Positions 46,042-55,050 of a stretch of DNA of 64,000 nt are shown here, piece by piece. A program made the position numbers and the translations under genes. The DNA comes from Pseudomonas tructae. Lineage in GTDB: Bacteria; Pseudomonadota; Gammaproteobacteria; Pseudomonadales; Pseudomonadaceae. The stretch's first letter is position 1. Every line of letters begins with the position of its first letter. Under the pieces are notes generated by a model that searched no databases, was not told the origin of the DNA, and saw only the letters and a list, made by a program, of their open reading frames with translations. Location of the stretch: assembly GCF_004214895.1 (NCBI RefSeq), contig NZ_CP035952.1:4846501-4910500 (forward strand). The letters run 5' to 3'.

Positions 46042-47493
46042 ATGACCATCCGCCGTACCAAAATCGTCGCCACCCTTGGCCCCGCCAGCAACTCGCCGGA
46101 AGTGATCGAGCAACTGATCCTCGCAGGCCTGGATGTCGCTCGCCTGAACTTCTCCCACGGCACGCCTGACGAGCACAAGGCTCGCGCGCGCCTGATCCGC
46201 GACATCGCTGCCCGCCTCGGCCGCCACGTGGCGCTGCTCGGCGACCTGCAAGGGCCGAAGATCCGCATCGCCAAATTCAGCAACAAGCGTATCGAACTCA
46301 AGGTCGGTGACCGCTTCACCTTCTCCACCGCCCACCCGCTGACCGAAGGTACCCAGGATATCGTCGGCATCGACTACCCGGACCTGGTCAAGGACTGCGG
46401 TGTCGGTGACGAATTGCTGCTCGACGACGGCCGTGTGGTCATGCGCGTAGAAAGCGCCACCGCCGACGCCCTGCATTGCGAAGTACTGATCGGCGGCCCG
46501 CTGTCCGATCACAAAGGCATCAACCGTCGCGGCGGCGGCCTGACCGCTCCGGCCCTGACTGAAAAAGACAAGGCCGACATCAAGCTGGCCGCCGAAATGG
46601 ACCTGGATTATCTGGCCGTTTCTTTCCCACGCGATGCCTCCGACATGGAATACGCCCGTCGCCTGCGCGACGAAGCGGGCGGCAGTGCCTGGCTGGTAGC
46701 CAAGATCGAACGCGCCGAAGCAGTCGCCGACGACGAGACCCTCGACGGTCTGATCGCCGCCAGTGACGCAGTCATGGTTGCCCGCGGCGACCTGGGCGTG
46801 GAAATCGGCGATGCCGAGCTGATCGCGATCCAGAAGAAGATCATCCAGCACGCCCGTCGCAACAACAAGGCGGTGATTGTAGCGACCCAGATGATGGAGT
46901 CGATGATCCAGAACCCGATGCCGACCCGCGCCGAAGTGTCCGACGTGGCCAACGCCGTGCTGGATAACACCGATGCGGTGATGCTCTCGGCCGAAAGCGC
47001 CGCGGGTGCCTACCCGATCGAAGCGGTACAGGCCATGGCGCGTATCTGCCTGGGTGCGGAAAAACACCCGACCAGCCAGAAGTCCAGCCACCGCCTGCAC
47101 ACCCGCTTCGAGCGCTGCGACGAAAGCATCGCCCTGGCGGCGATGTACACCGCCAACCACTTCCCTGGCGTCAAGGCGATCATCGCCCTCACCGAAAGTG
47201 GTTACACCCCGCTGATCATGTCGCGTCTGCGTTCATCGGTGCCGATCTACGCCTTCTCGCCGCACCGCGCCACCCTGGCCCGCGCCGCGATGTTCCGTGG
47301 CGTGTACCCGGTAGCGTTCGACCCGGCAGCCCTGCCGGCCGACAAAGTCAGCCAGGCGGCGGTCGATGAGCTGCTGCAGCGCGGCGCGGTCGAGCCAGGT
47401 GACTGGGCGATCCTGACCAAAGGCGACAGCTACCACACCATCGGTGGCACCAATGGCATGAAGATCCTGCACGTTGGTGATTCGCTGGTCTGA
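46042..47493 (+). CDS. pykA: Pyruvate kinase PykA
   Basis: A 483-residue type II pyruvate kinase that converts phosphoenolpyruvate and ADP to pyruvate and ATP. The N-terminus RRTKIVATLGPASNSPEVIE and the ADP/metal-binding RLNFSHGT are canonical, LGDLQGPKIRI follows, and the catalytic lysine region LVAKIERAEAV and MVARGDLGVEIG near 250 are intact. The C-terminal effector domain is present (SRLRSSVPIYAFSPHRATLARAAM). AGGAGTCTGTGC precedes the ATG. A terminator follows. Confidence 0.96.
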   Translation: MTIRRTKIVATLGPASNSPEVIEQLILAGLDVARLNFSHGTPDEHKARARLIRDIAARLGRHVALLGDLQGPKIRIAKFSNKRIELKVGDRFTFSTAHPLTEGTQDIVGIDYPDLVKDCGVGDELLLDDGRVVMRVESATADALHCEVLIGGPLSDHKGINRRGGGLTAPALTEKDKADIKLAAEMDLDYLAVSFPRDASDMEYARRLRDEAGGSAWLVAKIERAEAVADDETLDGLIAASDAVMVARGDLGVEIGDAELIAIQKKIIQHARRNNKAVIVATQMMESMIQNPMPTRAEVSDVANAVLDNTDAVMLSAESAAGAYPIEAVQAMARICLGAEKHPTSQKSSHRLHTRFERCDESIALAAMYTANHFPGVKAIIALTESGYTPLIMSRLRSSVPIYAFSPHRATLARAAMFRGVYPVAFDPAALPADKVSQAAVDELLQRGAVEPGDWAILTKGDSYHTIGGTNGMKILHVGDSLV

Positions 47494-47514
47494 TCCGCAG
47501 ACCCTGCTGAACAA

Positions 47515-47547
47515 AGCCCCGCAGCTTGTGTTGCGGGGCTTTTTTTG
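47515..47547 (+). terminator. Terminator of pykA
   Basis: AGCCCCGCA and TGCGGGGCT form a 9-bp stem with an 8-nt loop, then T7. It may also serve the convergent reductase gene ending at 47561. Confidence 0.94.
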
Positions 47548-47560
47548 TGCCCGTGCGCAA

Positions 47561-48499
47561 TCAAGCGTGCGCAATAAAAGCATCGGCAAAAATTTGGTTG
47601 CGCGGCAAGCCGGCAAGGAACATGCGCCGGGAAAACTGCTCGACACTGGCCGCCGAGCCGCAGGCCAGGGCCACAGTCTGACGTGACTGCAAGTGCAACG
47701 CTGCCAATGCCTGAGGCAACTCAGCCGGGGTCAGCAGCTCGACCTGCAATTGCCGGTGACGGCTGGCCAGTTCGGTCAATGGTTGCGCCAGGTAATGCTC
47801 CTGAGCGTCATGGGCCAGGTGCAGCAGGCGAATCGGGCCGTGATGTGCCTGACGCAGCGCCTCGCGCAGAATCCCCCACAATGGCGCCAGGCCAGTACCC
47901 GCCGCCAGCAGCCACAGCGGGCGTTCCTGCCAGTCGGGGTCGTAGTGCAAGGCACCACCGCGCAACTCGCCCAGGTGCAGGGTCGAAGCGCTGGACAATT
48001 GCCGCGCCTGATCGCAAAAGGCCCCAGGTTGCCGGCAATCGAGATGAAACTCGAGAAAGCCCTCCTCCCCCGGCAGACTGGCCAGAGAATATGGCCGGGC
48101 GACCCCGCTCGGGCTCCATAGCACCAAGTGCTGACCGGCCTGATAACGCAGTGGTCGTTGCGGCGCAAGACGCAAGCGCAACACCGTGGGGCTCAACCAG
48201 TCCAAACCGACAACCTGCGCTGGCAAGCCATCCGCAAGCGGGTCGAATACCGCCACCTGCAAGTCTTCATCGACACTGCACTGGCACGCCAGGCGCCATC
48301 CTTGCTGACGCTTGTCAGCCGCCAAGGCATCGGGCCTGGCATCCCCCGGCCGGCCTTGCAGGCAACGCACCAGGCAAGCATGACAGCTGCCGGCGCGGCA
48401 ACTGTAGGGCACCGTGAGGCCGGCATCATTCAAGGCGTCGAGCAGGTTACTGCCTGGCGCCACCGCCCATTGCCGCTGCCCCACCCGCAACTCAGGCAT
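47561..48499 (-). CDS. 2Fe-2S ferredoxin-NAD(P)H reductase fusion protein
   Basis: A 312-residue protein: N-terminal plant-type [2Fe-2S] domain (residues ~1-85) with the cluster cysteines CRAGSCHAC plus a later CQC, then FAD-binding (ARPYSLASLPGEEGF, the RxYS motif) and NAD(P)-binding (LLAAGTGLAPLWGIL) domains. This is the architecture of electron-transfer subunits for oxygenases, desaturases and related enzymes; no oxygenase is adjacent, so the acceptor is unknown. The start at 48499 overlaps the diguanylate cyclase stop by 8 bp, so the two are translationally linked. Confidence 0.87.
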   Translation of the reverse strand: MPELRVGQRQWAVAPGSNLLDALNDAGLTVPYSCRAGSCHACLVRCLQGRPGDARPDALAADKRQQGWRLACQCSVDEDLQVAVFDPLADGLPAQVVGLDWLSPTVLRLRLAPQRPLRYQAGQHLVLWSPSGVARPYSLASLPGEEGFLEFHLDCRQPGAFCDQARQLSSASTLHLGELRGGALHYDPDWQERPLWLLAAGTGLAPLWGILREALRQAHHGPIRLLHLAHDAQEHYLAQPLTELASRHRQLQVELLTPAELPQALAALHLQSRQTVALACGSAASVEQFSRRMFLAGLPRNQIFADAFIAHA

Positions 48500-49604
48500 C
48501 GACAGTCTCCCATGCGGCCAGACAGCGATTACGCCCGCGGCGCTTGGCTCGATACAACGCCTGATCCGCGCGCTGCAGGGCCACGTCGAGGTCATCACCG
48601 GCGCCCAGCAAGGTCATTCCGGCCGACAGGCTCAACGGCTCGACACGCAAACCTACTGCTGGCGGCTGGGCCAGGGCAAAGGCTTTACGCAACCGCTCGC
48701 AACAGTCGGCGAGTTGCACCTCGGTGCAATCGGGCAGCAACAGCACAAACTCTTCACCCCCATAGCGGGCCAATACAGCGGGTTCCTCCAGGCATTCGCT
48801 GGCGATCGAGGCGAAGGCCTGCAGCACCTGATCGCCAGCGGCATGGCCATACAGGTCATTGATACGTTTGAAATGATCAAGGTCGATCAGGGCCAGCCCA
48901 TGGCAATGCTCGGCGCGCATGCGCTCCAACTCACGCGTGGCCAAGCCCAGAAAGTGCCGACGGTTGAACAGGCCGGTCAGTTCATCGGTAGCCACCAGGC
49001 CTTCGAGCTGGCGCATCATGCCGCGCAGGGTGTCCTGATGGGCCTGCAAGGCATGGCGCCGCTGGCGCATACGCTGTCGGGCAGCCTGCACATAACGGGC
49101 ATACAGGCACAACCAGCACAGCACCACCAGCAGCGCGCCACCCTGCAGCAGCCAAAGTGATGGATCGAGCTGCGGCACCTGCCAGGCCTCCCAGGCCATC
49201 AGGCCGGCGAAGCTCAACAGCACCAGCAGCGCACAACGCACGAACACCCGGCCGCGCAGGTGAAACAGGCCGAACAGCAGGATCAAGGGGTAGAACATCA
49301 AGAAGGTGCCACGGCCCTGGTCGAGCTGGGCCAACAGCCAGGTATGCCAGGCGATCGCCAGCAGGATCTGCAACTGGGTCAGGCTCGGGTCATTGAAACG
49401 CAGGTTACGCCCGCTGACAAACACCCAGCCGAGCATCACCTGGCACAACAGTAACAGGCCACCACCAAGCAACAAGGCATCCTGGGAGGCTTGCAGGTGC
49501 CCGCTCAAGCGCGCACCCCAGACCAGTGCCAGCACCAGCACATAAGTGCCCGCAGCCAATAGAAAGCGTTTGAGTAGCAGTGTCTGCAGCGCTGTTTCGG
49601 TCAC
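48492..49604 (-). CDS. Membrane diguanylate cyclase (GGDEF)
   Basis: A 370-residue protein with about six transmembrane helices in the first ~180 residues (for example FLLAAGTYVLVLALVWGARL and LLVLLSFAGLMAWE), a coiled linker (RQRMRQRRHALQAHQDTLRGM), then a GGDEF domain (~200-365). The active-site loop reads ARYGGEEF, a functional variant, with LIDLDHFKRINDLYGHAAGD for metal and nucleotide binding. The inhibitory RxxD I-site that should lie five residues before GGEEF is absent (EEPAVLA instead), predicting no product inhibition. It precedes and overlaps the 2Fe-2S reductase gene. Confidence 0.93.
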   Translation of the reverse strand: MTETALQTLLLKRFLLAAGTYVLVLALVWGARLSGHLQASQDALLLGGGLLLLCQVMLGWVFVSGRNLRFNDPSLTQLQILLAIAWHTWLLAQLDQGRGTFLMFYPLILLFGLFHLRGRVFVRCALLVLLSFAGLMAWEAWQVPQLDPSLWLLQGGALLVVLCWLCLYARYVQAARQRMRQRRHALQAHQDTLRGMMRQLEGLVATDELTGLFNRRHFLGLATRELERMRAEHCHGLALIDLDHFKRINDLYGHAAGDQVLQAFASIASECLEEPAVLARYGGEEFVLLLPDCTEVQLADCCERLRKAFALAQPPAVGLRVEPLSLSAGMTLLGAGDDLDVALQRADQALYRAKRRGRNRCLAAWETVDA

Positions 49605-49914
49605 AGGTGACTCACCGTGCCCTGGCCAAGGCAGAGGAATGGGGCATGGCCAACCGCCACTTTAGGGTCTGTGACGAATAATTGCCATGTTTGCCCGGAT
49701 CGGCAGAGGCTCAGGCAAGAACGGTGCCCACGCCTTGCCGACCTTGGTGGGGACCTTTGGTACGTGTACCGGCGGCAGATGCGCGCTATACTGCCGCGCC
49801 TTTTTTGCGCCGACAGCCTTGCGTTGGCGCCTGTTGAAGGTCGTTTCGACACCTCGGCCAGTCCGCGTCGGAATACCTTAATGAATGTTCCCGTCTTTAA
49901 GAGGAGCGCGCTGC

Positions 49915-51438
49915 ATGACCGTGATCAAGCAAGACGACCTGATTCAGAGCGTTGCCGACGCCCTGCAGTTCATTTCGTACTACCACCCCGTTGATTTCAT
50001 CCAGGCCATGCATGAGGCCTATCTGCGTGAAGAGTCGCCGGCTGCACGCGACTCCATCGCCCAGATCCTGATCAACTCGCGCATGTGCGCCACCGGCCAC
50101 CGGCCGATCTGCCAGGACACCGGTATCGTCACCGTGTTCGTGCGCGTCGGCATGGATGTGCGCTGGGATGGCGCCACCATGAGCCTGGACGACATGATCA
50201 ACGAAGGCGTGCGCCGCGCCTACAACCTGCCGGAAAACGTCCTGCGCGCATCCATCCTGGCCGACCCGGCCGGTAGCCGCAAGAACACCAAGGACAACAC
50301 CCCGGCGGTCATCCACTACTCCATCGTCCCGGGCAACACCGTGGAAGTGGACGTGGCAGCCAAAGGCGGCGGCTCCGAGAACAAGTCGAAAATGGCCATG
50401 CTCAACCCGTCCGACTCGATCGTCGACTGGGTTCTGAAGACCGTTCCGACCATGGGTGCCGGCTGGTGTCCACCGGGCATGCTCGGCATCGGCATCGGCG
50501 GCACCGCCGAGAAAGCCGCAGTGATGGCCAAGGAAGTGTTGATGGAATCCATCGACATCCACGAGCTCAAGGCCCGTGGCCCGCAGAACCGCATCGAAGA
50601 GATCCGCCTGGAGCTGTTCGACAAGGTCAACCAGCTGGGCATCGGCGCCCAGGGCCTGGGCGGCCTGACCACCGTGCTCGACGTCAAGATCATGGACTAC
50701 CCGACCCACGCCGCCTCGTTGCCGGTGTGCATGATCCCCAACTGCGCCGCCACCCGTCACGCCCACTTCGTGCTCGACGGCTCGGGCCCGGCCGACCTGG
50801 AAGCACCATCGCTGGACGCCTACCCGGAAATCGTCTGGGAAGCCGGCCCTTCGGCTCGCCGCGTCAACCTCGACACCCTGACCCCGGAAGACGTACAGAG
50901 CTGGAAACCGGGCGAGACCATCCTGCTCAACGGCAAGATGCTCACCGGCCGCGACGCTGCGCACAAGCGCATGGTCGAGATGCTCAACAAGGGCGAAGAA
51001 CTGCCGGTCGACCTCAAGGGTCGCTTCATCTACTACGTCGGCCCGGTTGATCCGGTGGGTGACGAAGTGGTTGGCCCGGCAGGCCCGACCACCGCAACGC
51101 GGATGGACAAGTTCACCCGGCAGATCCTCGAGCAAACCGGCTTGCTGGGCATGATCGGCAAATCCGAGCGCGGCCCGACCGCCATCGAAGCGATCAAGGA
51201 CAACAAGGCTGTGTACCTGATGGCCGTTGGCGGCGCTGCCTACCTGGTCGCCCAGGCGATCAAGAAGTCCAAGGTCCTGGCCTTCGCCGAACTGGGCATG
51301 GAAGCGATCTACGAGTTCGAGGTCAAGGACATGCCGGTGACTGTCGCCGTCGACAGCAATGGCGAGTCGGTGCACATCACAGGCCCCGCGATCTGGCAGC
51401 ACAAGATCGCTGAAAGCCTGGCGGTGGAAGTGAAGTAA
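49915..51438 (+). CDS. fumA: Class I fumarate hydratase (Fe-S)
   Basis: A 507-residue iron-sulfur fumarase interconverting fumarate and malate in the TCA cycle. The alpha-like half has RPICQDTGIVTVFV (first cluster cysteine, with another in INSRMCATGH), and GAGWCPPGMLGIGIGGTAEKA the third; the beta-like half starts near 350 (EDVQSWKPGETILLNG, PAGPTTATRMD). Both halves in one chain is the class I layout. The ATG at 49915 is supported by AAGAGGAG eight bases upstream. It receives fumarate downstream of the succinyl-CoA made by the pca route. Confidence 0.95.
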   Translation: MTVIKQDDLIQSVADALQFISYYHPVDFIQAMHEAYLREESPAARDSIAQILINSRMCATGHRPICQDTGIVTVFVRVGMDVRWDGATMSLDDMINEGVRRAYNLPENVLRASILADPAGSRKNTKDNTPAVIHYSIVPGNTVEVDVAAKGGGSENKSKMAMLNPSDSIVDWVLKTVPTMGAGWCPPGMLGIGIGGTAEKAAVMAKEVLMESIDIHELKARGPQNRIEEIRLELFDKVNQLGIGAQGLGGLTTVLDVKIMDYPTHAASLPVCMIPNCAATRHAHFVLDGSGPADLEAPSLDAYPEIVWEAGPSARRVNLDTLTPEDVQSWKPGETILLNGKMLTGRDAAHKRMVEMLNKGEELPVDLKGRFIYYVGPVDPVGDEVVGPAGPTTATRMDKFTRQILEQTGLLGMIGKSERGPTAIEAIKDNKAVYLMAVGGAAYLVAQAIKKSKVLAFAELGMEAIYEFEVKDMPVTVAVDSNGESVHITGPAIWQHKIAESLAVEVK

Positions 51439-51458
51439 GCCTAGCGGCTCACGCTTGG

Positions 51459-51500
51459 AAAAATGCGGCAGCGGGCCTGAGCCCTCTGCCGCATTTTTCT
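51459..51500 (+). terminator. Terminator of fumA
   Basis: AATGCGGCAG and CTGCCGCATT form a 10-bp stem with a 15-nt loop flanked by A and T runs. It ends 1 bp before the convergent delta-60 gene stop and may serve both genes. Confidence 0.9.
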
Positions 51501-52895
51501 TTAGTGGGAATACCTGGCCACCAAGGGCGATGTCGCTTTGACTTGCGCGAGGATGTCCGGCAATACACGACAAAGTTTAGCGGAAGCCGGCTCCGAGAAA
51601 CCGCCATGGCCCGCGTAGAGCAACACATTGCCATCTACCTGCATGTGAACATCCACTATGTCATTGAGCGAGGTTAGCTGACTGCCTGCGGTGCCTTCCT
51701 CACTACTGCCATTGCCGAACTTTTCCTCTATTTGCCCTTGCGCTGTGATGCACCAAAGGTATGTCATCTCACCAATGGTTGGTTCTTCCCAGCCCAAATA
51801 CCTGCAGGCCGCGAGGATCCTTCCCTCGTATCCTGGGGATAGAAAATAGAATCCCGTGCCTTGAGGCAATCCCAATAGCCCGCCTTCGGCAAATCCCTCG
51901 TCCAGATGACCGTCCTCTTTAAGACCGATCAGGATGTTGCCAAAAAAATTCGGATAGGTGTCCGTGAAACCACCGACAAACAACCTTCCAGCATTGCCTG
52001 CAAGCAGGCTGTACAGGCTGACTTGCCCGCCCGGGTGTTCGCTCGCAAACATGCTAAAACCATTGCCTTGTGGGCCGAAGCTGGTATCTGCCATGCCGTC
52101 GTCGGTAAGCCTTGCAACAAAGCCATAGTCCGCTATCCAACCACACGCTACGACCCGGTGCTGCTCATCGAGAATGACGCTGCCGATTTTCGCCAGCTCA
52201 CCATTAACGACAATCTGTATGCAGCCCCCCTGAAACGCTTCATCCAGATTTCCGCTTGCATCAAGCTTGACAATGAAATCACCCTGAGTCTGAAAGCGGC
52301 TTCTGATTGAAAAAATCAGACCGCCATCCTGCGCTACTTGGCCTGTTGCAACAGTATTTTTGGGCACACTCTTGAGACGAGGTTTTGCACACGCCCACTG
52401 GGTCGCTACTGCGCAAAGCGTAGCGTCTGCCTTCGTTGCATTTACCTGAAGTACGCCACTGCTCGCCCCCACCAGCGTGAAAGTCGCCGTTCCATTCTCA
52501 CCGTAATCGAGGTCTAGGTCCCCATCGGCGCGCACCTTGGAAACAAATGCTTGGGCAGCCTCCCCAGCCAGCAGCACACCAATGACCAGACAATCATTGG
52601 CAGCCGTACGGATAGCATAAAGAGGATGCACAAAACGGACATTGTCTTCCTCCGGCCTAACAATTCTCAGGAACTTGGTCCCTCCTTCGCCAAACCGGGG
52701 ATCTACCTGACCATTGGCCAAACGCCCCTGAATATAAAAGCCACTGACATTTAAGCTTAAGTCTAAATAGAAATTGCGAATAGCGCCTGTGGCCAAGCTG
52801 CATATCGCACCTTGCGACTTTTCATAATCAGTGCCGACATACCCTGCATCACCGAAGGAAAGATCGATATTTCCGTGGTTATTCCGAGCCTTCAT
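51501..52895 (-). CDS. Delta-60 repeat beta-propeller-like protein, probably acquired
   Basis: A 464-residue protein with at least seven repeats of the delta-60 type, each centred on a G-x-[IVL]-D-x-x-[FY]-G-x-x-G core: GNIDLSFGDAGYV, GQVDPRFGEGGTKF, GDLDLDYGENGTATF, GNLDEAFQGG, GMADTSFGPQG, GHLDEGFAEGG and GQIEEKFGNGSS. Start 52895 is chosen for GGAGGG seven bases upstream; ATG 52928 has only a weak site. There is no signal peptide or membrane segment. GC content is visibly lower than in flanking genes, suggesting transfer. Such repeats occur in large surface proteins and effectors; this short stand-alone version has no known function. Confidence 0.8.
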   Translation of the reverse strand: MKARNNHGNIDLSFGDAGYVGTDYEKSQGAICSLATGAIRNFYLDLSLNVSGFYIQGRLANGQVDPRFGEGGTKFLRIVRPEEDNVRFVHPLYAIRTAANDCLVIGVLLAGEAAQAFVSKVRADGDLDLDYGENGTATFTLVGASSGVLQVNATKADATLCAVATQWACAKPRLKSVPKNTVATGQVAQDGGLIFSIRSRFQTQGDFIVKLDASGNLDEAFQGGCIQIVVNGELAKIGSVILDEQHRVVACGWIADYGFVARLTDDGMADTSFGPQGNGFSMFASEHPGGQVSLYSLLAGNAGRLFVGGFTDTYPNFFGNILIGLKEDGHLDEGFAEGGLLGLPQGTGFYFLSPGYEGRILAACRYLGWEEPTIGEMTYLWCITAQGQIEEKFGNGSSEEGTAGSQLTSLNDIVDVHMQVDGNVLLYAGHGGFSEPASAKLCRVLPDILAQVKATSPLVARYSH

Positions 52896-52967
52896 TTCGT
52901 ACCCTCCAAGGGTAGATAAGAGACTCATTGAAACGTCTTCTTTTCCCCTGAACAACTAGCAAAAATA

Positions 52968-54125
52968 CTAGTCGCGACGGTCGAGCAGGTTGACCACCAG
53001 CCGGTCGAGCCAGCCCCACAAGCGTTGCTGCACGCGCTTCCACAACGGCCGCGCATGCCAGTGGGCAAGGTCAACGGCCAGGCTCTGGGCGAAGTCACGC
53101 TCAAAGCTCGCCGCCACATCTGCGGTCAGGGGTGGGTCGATGGCCTCGACATTGGCTTCAAGGTTGAACCGCAGGTTCCAGTGATCGAAGTTGCACGAGC
53201 CGATACTGACCCAGTCGTCCACCAGCACCATCTTCAAGTGCAGGAAACACGGCTGGTACTCGAAGATTTTCACACCGGCGCGCAATAGCCGCGGGTAATA
53301 GCGATGGCCGGCATAGCGCACCGAAGGGTGATCGGTGCGCGGCCCGGTCAGCAACAGGCGCACGTCGATACCACGGGAAGCGGCGCGGCGCAGGGAGCGA
53401 CGGACCTTCCAGGTCGGCAGAAAGTAAGGTGTCGCCAGCCAGATCCGCCGCTGGCCACTGTTCAACGCACGCACCAGCGATTGCAGAATGTCCCGGTGCT
53501 GGCGGGCGTCGGCGTAGGCCACCCGGCCCATGCCGATGCCTCTGTCCGGAACCCGTGGCAAGCGCGGCAGGCCGAAATGGGTCGGTGGCCGCCAGGCGGT
53601 GCGGCGCAGATTGGCGCGCCACTGGCGATCAAAGAGCATCTGCCAATCGGCCACCAGCGGGCCTTGCATCTGCACCATCACTTCGTGCCATTCGCTGACG
53701 TCTTCGCTCGGGGTCCAGAACTGGTCAGTGACACCGGTGCCGCCCACCACCGCCCAGGCCTGGTCGACCAACAGCAGCTTGCGATGATCGCGGTACAGGT
53801 TGCGCAAGCCCCGGCGCCAGCGCAGGCGGTTGTACCAGCGCAGTTCGACGCCGGCCGCCAGCAAGCGCTGACGCAGGCTCAGGGTGAAGGCCAGCGAGCC
53901 GTAATCATCGAACAGGCAACGCACCTGCACCCCGCGCTCGGCGGCCTGCACCAGGGCCTGGACCATGGCCTCGGCGCAGGCCCCCGCCTCTACCAGGTAC
54001 AGTTCCAGATCCACCTGATGCTCGGCGCGCACGATGGCGGTGAGCATGCGCGGGAAGAATTGCGGACCGTCGATCAACAGCTCGAACCGATTGCCATCGC
54101 GCCAGGGAAAGACCGGTCCGGCCAT
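52968..54125 (-). CDS. clsB: Cardiolipin synthase ClsB-like phospholipase D family protein
   Basis: A 385-residue phosphatidyltransferase with two HKD motifs: HRKLLLVDQAWAVVGG near residue 118 and HLKMVLVDDWVSIGSCNFDHWN near 300. Lys and Asp follow the His in both. No N-terminal transmembrane pair is present, which fits ClsB-type rather than ClsA-type enzymes. It would join two phosphatidylglycerols, or phosphatidylglycerol with another lipid, to make cardiolipin. It lies 1 bp after a YceI-family gene on the same strand. Confidence 0.9.
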   Translation of the reverse strand: MAGPVFPWRDGNRFELLIDGPQFFPRMLTAIVRAEHQVDLELYLVEAGACAEAMVQALVQAAERGVQVRCLFDDYGSLAFTLSLRQRLLAAGVELRWYNRLRWRRGLRNLYRDHRKLLLVDQAWAVVGGTGVTDQFWTPSEDVSEWHEVMVQMQGPLVADWQMLFDRQWRANLRRTAWRPPTHFGLPRLPRVPDRGIGMGRVAYADARQHRDILQSLVRALNSGQRRIWLATPYFLPTWKVRRSLRRAASRGIDVRLLLTGPRTDHPSVRYAGHRYYPRLLRAGVKIFEYQPCFLHLKMVLVDDWVSIGSCNFDHWNLRFNLEANVEAIDPPLTADVAASFERDFAQSLAVDLAHWHARPLWKRVQQRLWGWLDRLVVNLLDRRD

Positions 54126-54126
54126 C

Positions 54127-54708
54127 TCAACGCGCCGTGAAAATCAGCACCGCAGCCACCGGCACCGACGGGCTGATGGACTTGAGCCCGGCCAGCTTGC
54201 GCAGGGTGGCAAGGCCTGGGAGCAAATCAAAATCATCGGCGCGCAGCATCAACGGCTCCAGGGTCACCACCTGAAAGCGCCGCTCATCCAGGCGGGTGGC
54301 CAGTAACAGAGCACTGTAACTGTGCTGCTTGCCATGCAGGCTGACGGTCAAGGGCAGGCGCAGTTCCACCTGGGCACCGTTGGCCAGGTCGTTGATCGGG
54401 CGCAGGTCGATCTGCGCGCTGACCGTGGCTTCGGGGAACTTGGCGAACTCGAACAGTTCCTTGCGCATGCGCTCATCACGCAACGGTACACCACTGCTGT
54501 TGGAGTCCATCTCGATCTGCAGTTCGGCGGCGCCCTTGCGATCGACCTTGCCATGCAAGACGAGGAAACGATGCACCTCGGCCGTGTCGCCGTTCTTGCT
54601 GGAGATAAACGACAGGCGCGACGATTCGCCGTCCAGGTGCCAATTGGCCTGGGCAGGGAGACTCAAGACGACCAGCAGGGTTAGCAGAAGACGCGGCAGA
54701 CTGAACAT
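54127..54708 (-). CDS. YceI-family periplasmic protein
   Basis: A 193-residue protein with a signal peptide (MFSLPRLLLTLLVVLSLPAQA, cleavage before NWHLDGE). The lipocalin-like YceI barrel begins with WHLDGESSRLSFISSKNGDTAEVHRFL and runs to the end. Family knowledge: YceI proteins bind polyisoprenoid or other amphiphiles, and members next to envelope genes are common, but substrate is unknown. Its stop is 1 bp before the clsB start, so the pair probably share an mRNA. Confidence 0.92.
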   Translation of the reverse strand: MFSLPRLLLTLLVVLSLPAQANWHLDGESSRLSFISSKNGDTAEVHRFLVLHGKVDRKGAAELQIEMDSNSSGVPLRDERMRKELFEFAKFPEATVSAQIDLRPINDLANGAQVELRLPLTVSLHGKQHSYSALLLATRLDERRFQVVTLEPLMLRADDFDLLPGLATLRKLAGLKSISPSVPVAAVLIFTAR

Positions 54709-54753
54709 GTGAAATCCTGTAACACAATGGTCATCAACCTTACCCGGCTGCCT

Positions 54754-55050
54754 TCACGGCAGCAAGCGACAGCCCACGCGTGGCCCTTGCCATTGCGCTC
54801 GGCTTGCTACTCCCAACCCTTCAGCGCGAATCAACCGCTGCTGGACATCCTCATCCAGGCCACTCAGTGGCAGGTACTGCTGTACGTAGCTCCGGCAATA
54901 GTGGGAGTCGAAATTCATGACATAGCGGCACGAGCAGTACTCCTTGGCCGAATAGGCGCTGAGAATACCGGGGAAATCCGCCAGCGCCTGGCGTTCGTAC
55001 CAGCCCCAGGCGCCTGCCAGCAGGATCAGCACCAGCACTATGCGCTTCAT
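54754..55050 (-). CDS. Small exported cysteine-containing protein
   Basis: A 98-residue protein with an N-terminal hydrophobic signal or anchor (MKRIVLVLILLAGAWGWY). The outer part has five cysteines (EYCSCRYVMNF, HYCRSYV and VGCRLLP), suggesting disulfides in the periplasm. The start overlaps the serine-hydrolase stop by 4 bp (ATGA), so both are translated together. The cysteine-rich type occurs beside similar hydrolases in pseudomonads as an uncharacterised protein; no function can be assigned. Confidence 0.8.
   Translation of the reverse strand: MKRIVLVLILLAGAWGWYERQALADFPGILSAYSAKEYCSCRYVMNFDSHYCRSYVQQYLPLSGLDEDVQQRLIRAEGLGVASRAQWQGPRVGCRLLP

Noticed and set aside
49897-51573. 558-codon open frame opposite fumA
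   Set aside because: Antisense shadow; fumA is unambiguous.
52896-52955. Upstream starts (TTG 52955, ATG 52928) for the delta-60 gene
   Set aside because: TTG has no ribosome site and ATG 52928 only a weak one, whereas ATG 52895 is preceded by GGAGGG.
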